64,000 nucleotides of DNA from Oscillospiraceae bacterium (GTDB lineage Bacteria > Bacillota > Clostridia > Christensenellales > QALW01), in contig CP091722.1 in the NCBI GenBank assembly GCA_022009755.1, forward strand, positions 318,001-382,000, in the 5' to 3' direction. Positions 58,921-64,000 of this stretch are shown piece after piece (within the stretch, counting starts at the first letter, position 1; each line of letters starts with the position of its first letter). Below the pieces are notes generated by a model. It saw only the letters and a list, made by a program, of their open reading frames with translations, searched no databases and was not told the origin of the DNA. Both the position numbers and the translations under genes were made by a program.

Positions 58921-58948
58921 AATCACGGTGTTGCAACCGTGATTTTTT
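58921..58948 (+). terminator. Intrinsic terminator of purC-purF
   Basis: AATCACGGT (58921-58929) pairs with ACCGTGATT (58936-58944), 6-base loop, ending in T6. It lies inside the uncorrected purF frame. Confidence 0.9.
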
Positions 58949-59055
58949 ATACGGTTTCGGCGGCAGTGTTCGTCTGTCTTAATCGGCGCTGTTTGCCAAT
59001 ACCACGGCTTGATACTTAATTACTGATACCTGTTTGCGAAAGGAGCGGCATTTTG

Positions 59056-60008
59056 ATGGATACAGAACTTCTGAGAAAAAAATATTACGGCTTCGGCGGA
59101 AGCGACAGCGATGAATGGACTGTTTTTTTTGAGGATACCCCCGAGGAGCAAAGCATATTTGTTCCCGGCTGCTATTTTGATGTTGCAAAGGAAAACGGCT
59201 TGTTCCGCGGAGTTATAAAGCTGCCGGACGGGGACAATGTCGTTATTCAGGACGAAAAAATAGAAGCGCTGCCAGATAAAATGCAGCTTGCCGCAATAAG
59301 CGCGATGCTTCGCAAGCCTGATTCCGAGAGGTTTGTTTGCCGGCTTCTTGCGGGGCGGATGCTGGATGTTCCTGATGAATGTGATATTCTTATGGACGAA
59401 AACGGAATCGCATTCCGTCACTGCAATATCGAATTAAAAATTTCAAACGATGCGGCAATCCTGTTTCAAAACGGCAAGGAGTATAAGCGTGTGAACATTC
59501 AGGACAGCGATTTATCCGCGCAGGAGCTCGGGGCATTGCTGCTTGCCGCAACCGCTCCGGCAGTAACTTCCATGGCACAGGATGAGCTTGCAGAGTGCCT
59601 TGCGGAAAAATATCCGGATTTTGCACAGCTTTGGATAAAAAGCTACGAGCTTTCTAACGGCAATGCGGCAATATACCGCTTGGTAGTGCCGTCGCCGGCC
59701 GATCCCGCCCACAAGCTTTGGGTCATAATAGGGCAGGAGAGCGCCAATGTCGGCATGGATGATTTTTCGCTTTGCGACGATATTTGCTTGAACTGCGATG
59801 CGGTGGCAAAGTATATTGATTCAATTATCACCGAACATACACTGTTTGTAGCTAAATATAAGGATAAAAAAAGCATTTTTGAAGAGAAAAAAATGAGGCG
59901 GAATTTGAATGGCTCGCCGCCCCTGAATCGCCGGAAAAAAACTGGAAAAAAAACTTTGCAAAAAAAGCAAAAGGACTTTCCGGATTGTTCAATAAAGGAA
60001 AAAAATAA
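59056..60008 (+). CDS. Conserved-looking protein of unknown function (frame break near end)
   Basis: I do not recognise this protein. It has about 317 residues after correction, acidic overall (MDTELLRKKYYGFGGSDSDEW at the start, FFEDTPEE), with no signal peptide or membrane helix. A motif-like stretch IFVPGCYFDVAKENGLFRGVIKLPDGD lies near 35-60. The frame given ends at 60045 with a low-complexity tail, but one more A in the run 59887-59893 restores ...EEKKNEAEFEWLAAPESPEKNWKKNFAKKAKGLSGLFNKGKK and a stop at 60006-60008, which is clearly coding. The lysine-rich tail suggests nucleic acid or membrane contact, a guess only. Start ATG 59056 or TTG 59053 after AGGAG. It lies after the purF terminator. 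Confidence 0.65.
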
Positions 60009-60105
60009 TAGATATTTTTTTCATGGAACAATACATTCAGTATGACTCTTGAATTATAAGCCTGCATTTGTGAAAACACCGAACGACCGTCAATAAAAAC
60101 ACAGC

Positions 60106-60136
60106 CAAGGCCGATATGCATCGGCCTTGAAACTTT
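60106..60136 (+). terminator. Hairpin terminator after the unknown gene 59056
   Basis: CAAGGCCGAT (60106-60115) pairs with ATCGGCCTTG (60120-60129), loop ATGC, followed by AAACTTTT. The U-tract is modest. It could also act as a leader hairpin of the PHP gene 35 bp on. Confidence 0.6.
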
Positions 60137-60163
60137 TAAGCAAAATAAACAGAGGTAACTCAA

Positions 60164-60832
60164 ATGAAAATCGAATTGCACGCACATACATCCGAGGTCA
60201 GTCCGTGCTCCGGGATCAGCGCGGCGGATATTATAATCGGATATCACAATGCCGGGTATGATGCCGTTGTAATAACGGATCACTTTAATTTTTATGTGCT
60301 TGAAGGCTTTAATATTGACAATGAAACCGACAGGGTCAAGCGATATATGCTGGGCTATGAATTGGCGCGGAAAGCAGCTGCAAAATACGGAATGAAAGCT
60401 ATTCTCGGCGTTGAGGTATGTCTTCGTCACGAAAAAGGCGGGGATCTTTTGCTTTACGGTATCAGGCCGGAAACACTTTGCGCTCACCCGTATCTTTATG
60501 ATTACTCCATGCAGCAGCTCAGGGACATATGTGATAAAGAGGATATACTCCTGTTTAAGGCGCATCCCTTCCGCGGAGTTTGTGATGTGGATGTTACAAA
60601 GCTTGACGGCGCCGAGGTGTACAACGGCTGCCCCAGACATGACAGCAGAAATGATCTTGCGCTCAGCTGGGCCAAGGAGCACAATCTGATTTTTTCTTCG
60701 GGCGGCGATTGTCATCTGCCTGAGGATATCGGCCGCGCCGGTATAGTTTCCGATATTCTTCCGGAGAATTCGCTGCAGCTTCGCGATCTTTTAAGAGGCG
60801 GCAATTATTCTCTTATCCGCGCTCAGGAGTGA
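60164..60832 (+). CDS. PHP-domain metal-dependent hydrolase
   Basis: A 222-residue stand-alone PHP protein, probably a phosphoesterase. Metal ligands characteristic of the fold are seen in order: ELHAHTSEVSP near residue 5, VVITDHFNFY near 37, ILGVEVCLRHEKGGD near 83, LFKAHPFRG near 130, VYNGCPRHDSR near 150 and FSSGGDCHLPEDIG near 180. The substrate cannot be read from sequence; relatives include histidinol phosphatase, polymerase exonucleases and RNase AM. GAGGTAAC lies just before the ATG. It is a single gene between two hairpins. Confidence 0.85.
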   Translation: MKIELHAHTSEVSPCSGISAADIIIGYHNAGYDAVVITDHFNFYVLEGFNIDNETDRVKRYMLGYELARKAAAKYGMKAILGVEVCLRHEKGGDLLLYGIRPETLCAHPYLYDYSMQQLRDICDKEDILLFKAHPFRGVCDVDVTKLDGAEVYNGCPRHDSRNDLALSWAKEHNLIFSSGGDCHLPEDIGRAGIVSDILPENSLQLRDLLRGGNYSLIRAQE

Positions 60833-60918
60833 TTTGGCCGCCCTGCAATATGGTTACATCCCTGTGTGCATCAACCGCATACTGCAAGTATATAAAGCAA
60901 GAATTCAGCATAAAAACT

Positions 60919-60949
60919 AAGGCATCGGCCCTATGGACCGATGCCTTTT
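60919..60949. terminator. Bidirectional terminator, PHP gene / gdhA
   Basis: AAGGCATCGG (60919-60928) pairs with CCGATGCCTT (60938-60947) and is followed by TTTT on the plus strand. Confidence 0.75.
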
Positions 60950-60969
60950 GGCATATCAAATTTATAAAA

Positions 60970-62301
60970 TCAAACTACACCCTGAGCCAGCATGGCATCT
61001 GCAACCTTTACAAAGCCTGCGATGTTCGCGCCTATAACAAAATTGTCCTTAAAGCCGTACTGTGCGGCGGCAGAGGATACATTCTTATAAATGTTAACCA
61101 TTATGTCGTGCAGCTTTGCATCCACTTCTTCAAATGTCCAGGAAAGCCGCATGCTGTTTTGACTCATTTCCAAAGCCGAGGTTGCTACGCCGCCGGCGTT
61201 TGCCGCCTTGCCGGGGCAGAAGAATATGCCTTGTTCAATGAGATAATTGGTTGCTTCCAAGGTGGTGGGCATATTTGCGCCTTCGGCAACTACCTTGCAG
61301 CCGTTTGCAACCAGCATCTTGGCATCCTCAAGGTTCAGCTCGTTCTGCGTAGCGCAGGGGAAGGCGATATCGCATTTTACCGACCAAATACCCTTGCCCT
61401 CGGTGTATTTTGCGCTCGGAACATAATTGAGGTAATCGTAGCAGCGGCCTCTCTTTACTTCCTTGATTTCCTTCATTGCGTCAAGATTGATGCCGTTCTC
61501 GTCATATATCCAGCCCGTGGAATCACTCATTGCAACAACCTTTGCGCCAAGCTGCATTGCCTTTTCCGCTGCATATATTGCCACATTGCCGGAGCCGGAA
61601 ACAACGCAGGTCTTACCCTTGAGGGTATCACCGTGATCGGCAAGCATTTCGGAAGTGAAGTAGATCAGGCCGTAGCCGGTAGCCTGGGTTCTTGCAAGGC
61701 TTCCGCCGTAGGAGAGACCCTTTCCGGTAAGCACGCCTTCGTACTTGCCCGTAAGACGCTTATATTGGCCGTACAGGTAGCCGATCTCTCTTGCGCCCAC
61801 GCCGATATCGCCGGCCGGAACATCAACATCGGCCCCGATGTGGCGGTAAAGCTCACTCATAAAGCTCTGGCAGAAGGCCATGATTTCGCGGTTGCTCTTG
61901 CCCTTGGGATCAAAATCACTGCCGCCCTTGCCGCCGCCGATAGGCAGGGAGGTGAGGGAGTTTTTGAATATCTGCTCAAAGCCGAGGAACTTGATTATAC
62001 CCAGATTAACGGAAGGATGCAGACGCAGACCGCCCTTGTACGGGCCGATAGCACTGTTGAACTGCACACGGAAACCGCGGTTTACATGTATTTTGCCGTT
62101 ATCGTCTACCCACGGTACACGGAACATAAGCTGGCGCTCCGGCTCCACGATGCGCTCCAACAACGCGGCATCCTGATACTTCGGATTCTTTTCCAGTACG
62201 GGCTCAAGCGAGGTGAGCACCTCGGTAACGGCCTGAATAAACTCCGGCTGATCGGGATTCTTTTTCTTAAGGTTTTCCAGTACATCCTGAATGTAAGACA
62301 T
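60970..62301 (-). CDS. gdhA: NADP-specific glutamate dehydrogenase
   Basis: GdhA reductively aminates 2-oxoglutarate to glutamate, a major route of ammonia assimilation. The 443-residue protein has the hexameric class signatures PYKGGLRLHPSVNLGIIKFLGFEQIFKNSLT near 85-120 (shown here in pieces: YKGGLRLHP, FLGFEQIFKN), PIGGGKGGSDFDPKGKS near 120 with the catalytic lysine, DVPAGDIGVGAREIG near 160, and the Rossmann GSGNVAIYAAEKAMQLG near 235. NADP type is inferred from similarity to the small-hexamer family. The ATG at 62301 follows ACGGAGG. Frame intact. Confidence 0.96.
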   Translation of the reverse strand: MSYIQDVLENLKKKNPDQPEFIQAVTEVLTSLEPVLEKNPKYQDAALLERIVEPERQLMFRVPWVDDNGKIHVNRGFRVQFNSAIGPYKGGLRLHPSVNLGIIKFLGFEQIFKNSLTSLPIGGGKGGSDFDPKGKSNREIMAFCQSFMSELYRHIGADVDVPAGDIGVGAREIGYLYGQYKRLTGKYEGVLTGKGLSYGGSLARTQATGYGLIYFTSEMLADHGDTLKGKTCVVSGSGNVAIYAAEKAMQLGAKVVAMSDSTGWIYDENGINLDAMKEIKEVKRGRCYDYLNYVPSAKYTEGKGIWSVKCDIAFPCATQNELNLEDAKMLVANGCKVVAEGANMPTTLEATNYLIEQGIFFCPGKAANAGGVATSALEMSQNSMRLSWTFEEVDAKLHDIMVNIYKNVSSAAAQYGFKDNFVIGANIAGFVKVADAMLAQGVV

Positions 62302-62377
62302 ATTTCAATACCTCCGTATTTTTTATGCAGATCAAAGTATGCCGCAAATAAAAGCAGCACGGATCCATTACGCAAAA

Positions 62378-62407
62378 ATTATAACACGCAGCAGGCAAAA
62401 TATGCAA
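62378..62407 (-). promoter_or_regulatory. Promoter of gdhA
   Basis: On the minus strand TTGCAT (62402-62407), 18 bp, TATAAT (62378-62383), with an extended TG before the -10 box. Confidence 0.75.
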
Positions 62408-62521
62408 GAAGAAATTATAAAAATTGCAGATTTTACAGCAAAAAATTGTTTTTTATCGCAAAAACGCTTTTATTTGCAATACTCCATACGCATATTGTAC
62501 CGTTTATAAGGTACTCTGGTG

Positions 62522-63135
62522 TTATTTTTGCTTTGCGTACAAGCGTTTTGCAAAGGGCTGTAAAACGGGAATAAGTATGCATAACAGCACCGTAAAGACC
62601 GGAATGTAAAATATCAGTCCCAGTGCGCGGCCGCTCAGAAGCAGAAAATAAGAGGTTCCGGAAAACATAGAGATCCAAAGCGTATTTACGCAAAGAAATA
62701 TAAGCTGTACACACACAACGGTTATTACGGTGCGCACAACATTTTTCCAAGACCATTTCTGTGCCGGTGCGGAAAGCAAACCGAGGCGTCCGATGCCGTT
62801 ATATACAGCCCATGCCGCTATTGCTGCAATCACAAAGGTCAGTGTGTATAAAGGATTATAGCTTCCGCCTATCGGAGCAATAAGCATTGACAGAAAATCG
62901 GAAAAAATGCCGGTAAGCGCACCCATAAAGGGGCCGAAAAGCAGGGCGGCAAGGTATACGGCAATCAAATGAAAGCCTAACCTTGAAATAACAAGGCCGC
63001 CCAAGGGTATATTGAATGTCAGGGTCTTAAGCACGGCTCCCGCTGCAGTCAGCAGGGCGCAGCAAACCCAACCGCAAGCGGCGGGCAGAAAACGGTTTTT
63101 GCGTTTTGACGCATTTTGTTTGTTCTTTCGGACAT
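62522..63135 (-). CDS. folT: Folate ECF transporter S component FolT (one frame break)
   Basis: FolT is the substrate-binding membrane subunit of an energy-coupling-factor transporter for folates. The start ATG 63135 follows GAGGAGGTG and gives MSERTNKMRQNAKTVF. The frame breaks near 63055-63058; one base joins GFAA-x-LLTAAGAVLKTLTFNIPL. Corrected length is 204 residues with about six helices, including the conserved RLGFHLIAVYLAALLFGPFMGA near 55-75 and LSMLIAPIGGSYNPLYTLTF near 85-105. The EcfA/EcfT partners are not in this window. A THF riboswitch in the leader confirms the substrate class. Confidence 0.93.
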
Positions 63136-63198
63136 AAAAAACACCTCCTCGTATTCAGAATAGCAGATCCGAAAACGGGGAGGCAAAACACCTTCCTC

Positions 63199-63294
63199 TG
63201 CAGCGGATGCGACGGCGAACCGCAGGCGCAGCCTTTCGTCCGGAGGCAACTTCCCATCCTTACCGACACTTAACGCTCGCTCGTCTACTCTGCA
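63199..63294 (-). promoter_or_regulatory. Tetrahydrofolate (THF) riboswitch
   Basis: Read on the minus strand the segment holds the conserved blocks of the folT-type THF riboswitch in order: AGAGTAGACGAG, GCGTTAAGTG, AGGATGGGA, CCGGACGAAAGG, GCGGT and CGCATCCGCTGC. The ends pair as P1 (TGCAG with CTGCA). A CCTCC tract between it and the ribosome-binding site (63178-63182 on the plus strand reads GGAGG) can pair either with GGAAGG next to P1 or with the GGAGG of folT, which fits translational control by folate. Confidence 0.93.
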
Positions 63295-64000
63295 TATTCA
63301 ATGCACCTACTATACGACTTTTTTTTGATTTTGACAATTCCTTTTTCGTGTTTTTCTTCTTTTTTTAAAGCATATACAGCGGTAAGCTGAAGCGTGCATT
63401 CAACGGCGAATTGTATAAGTATGGCTGCTGCATAACCCGTAACTCCGAAAAATCTCGGCAGAAAAAAGCACATAACAAGAGCAACCAGCACCGAGATGAT
63501 ATGCCGCCTGAATAATTCGCGTTCTTTTTTTAATGCAATAAGCACCGAAGTGCATATCTGGCTCAAACCGGCAAATATGCAGCATGGGCTAAGCATAAGC
63601 AGCATTTGTGCCGCTTCGCTGTTTTTATATACGATTCGCCCTATAAGCGGCGCAAAAAGTGCAATAAGTATTCCGGATAAAAGTCCGATGCCTCCGGCTG
63701 CCGCTATTGCAAGCAGTATACGCTTTTTCAGTGCCTGTTTTTTCTTTTCGGCATACAGCTCGGAAAAGCGGGGAAGTAATGTTGCACATAACGCCCCTAT
63801 AACGGTGCAGGGCAGCATAATAAAGGGCATTACCATGCCGTTTATTATCCCGTAGCTGCTTAATGCCTGCGTTGTATCAAGCCCGAACCGAGCCAGACTG
63901 ATAGGAACAATGCTTGCCGTGGCCATGGAAATAAAAGAGGTTATAAATCGGTTTGCACTGATGGGAAGGGCGCTTTTAATAAGAGCTGCGGCGGTGACGC
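63285..64000 (-). CDS. SpoVB/MurJ-like polysaccharide flippase (C-terminal part)
   Basis: The minus-strand frame enters from the window edge and runs to a TAG at 63285. The 238 residues seen match the C-terminal half of the MOP/MVF-superfamily flippases of the SpoVB group: SANRFITSFISMATASIVPISLARFG, YGIINGMVMPFIMLPCTVIGAL and LLPRFSELYAEKKKQALKKRI, followed by six further hydrophobic helices. Such proteins flip lipid-linked oligosaccharides across the membrane. The last dozen codons overlap the folT promoter and riboswitch. An A8 run near 63325 could hide a lost base, in which case the gene would stop earlier, at about 63311. No start in window. Confidence 0.85.
   Translation of the reverse strand, partial: VTAAALIKSALPISANRFITSFISMATASIVPISLARFGLDTTQALSSYGIINGMVMPFIMLPCTVIGALCATLLPRFSELYAEKKKQALKKRILLAIAAAGGIGLLSGILIALFAPLIGRIVYKNSEAAQMLLMLSPCCIFAGLSQICTSVLIALKKERELFRRHIISVLVALVMCFFLPRFFGVTGYAAAILIQFAVECTLQLTAVYALKKEEKHEKGIVKIKKKSYSRCIEYAE
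63309..63337 (-). promoter_or_regulatory. Promoter of the riboswitch-folT transcript
   Basis: On the minus strand TTGTCA (63332-63337), 17 bp, TATAGT (63309-63314). The start would be about 8 nt before the riboswitch P1. It lies within the 3' end of the upstream gene. Confidence 0.75.

Noticed and set aside
60829..62574. Plus-strand open frame of 581 codons opposite gdhA
   Set aside because: Antisense to an intact glutamate dehydrogenase, with no ribosome-binding site or recognisable domain.
6453..63135. Programmed ribosomal frameshifting as the reason for the many split genes
   Set aside because: The sites share no slippery heptamer with downstream structure, occur in genes never known to need it, and sit mostly in plain homopolymers.
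63027..63269. Small open frames over 63027-63269
   Set aside because: They lie over the folT frame break, the ribosome-binding site and the THF riboswitch; the RNA element explains the sequence better.
1..64000. CRISPR arrays, insertion sequences, phage or integrative elements
   Set aside because: No spaced repeat array, transposase, integrase or terminal inverted repeats were found; the gene content is core chromosome.

Overview
The window is 64 kb of ordinary chromosome from a Gram-positive Clostridia-type bacterium, probably an uncultured anaerobe. Pointers are a Firmicutes-style division/cell-wall (dcw) cluster with a PASTA-bearing class B PBP, a MurE carrying the meso-diaminopimelate motif DNPR, the dnaG-rpoD-trmK-nif3-rnpB neighbourhood, pcrA-ligA, an Fe-S type PurF, a membrane pyrophosphatase, a SpoVB-like flippase and a tetrahydrofolate riboswitch before folT. 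Nearly all genes are core housekeeping. I see no phage, insertion sequence, CRISPR array or integron.

Layout. 1-5944 (minus): LeuA/Re-citrate-synthase-like enzyme (cut by the window edge), class I aminotransferase, AI-2E-family membrane protein, TypA GTPase. 6453-11416 (plus): a two-gene accessory unit of unknown function plus a GH127-like beta-L-arabinofuranosidase. 11596-13393 (minus): ilvE and a YigZ/IMPACT protein whose transcript seems to start with an unclassified structured leader. 14002-27168 (plus): dcw cluster mraZ-rsmH-ftsL-ftsI/spoVD-murE-mraY-murD-ftsW-ftsQ-ftsA-ftsZ, without murF, murG or murC. 27424-34567 (plus): dgt, dnaG, rpoD, trmK, nif3, a zinc-ribbon protein, rnpB. 34656-36755 (minus): hppA. 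37285-42273 (plus): smc, ftsY, an ASRT-family protein. 42336-47882 (minus): RpiB-like isomerase, tRNA-Leu(CAG), ligA, pcrA. 48241-54465 (plus): dnaB and a Gld-like ABC export cassette ending in a DUF4340 protein. 54552-56386 (minus): glmS, divergent from purC-purF (56711-58889, plus). 59056-60832 (plus): an unknown protein and a PHP-domain hydrolase. 60970-64000 (minus): gdhA, folT with its THF riboswitch and promoter, and a SpoVB/MurJ-like flippase cut by the edge.

The most striking property is not a new system. At least 18 of about 45 protein genes, including dnaG, smc, murE, murD, ftsA, ftsI, ligA and glmS, are broken by 1- or 2-base shifts, 22 events in all. Most lie in short homopolymers, and restoring the base recovers a full-length conserved protein. 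This is best explained by uncorrected sequencing or assembly error, so those genes are annotated here as single genes over their full span with the break noted.

Regulation can be read in several places: sigma-A promoters (TTGACA/TTGCAA, 16-18 bp, TATAAT) before hppA, typA, glmS, purC, mraZ, tRNA-Leu, gdhA, folT and others; 10-bp-spaced AAGTGG repeats overlapping the mraZ promoter; repeated CGAACATT sites before purC; and a textbook THF riboswitch. Two leaders, before the YigZ gene and before hppA, look structured and match no class I recognise. They are the best candidates here for something undescribed.
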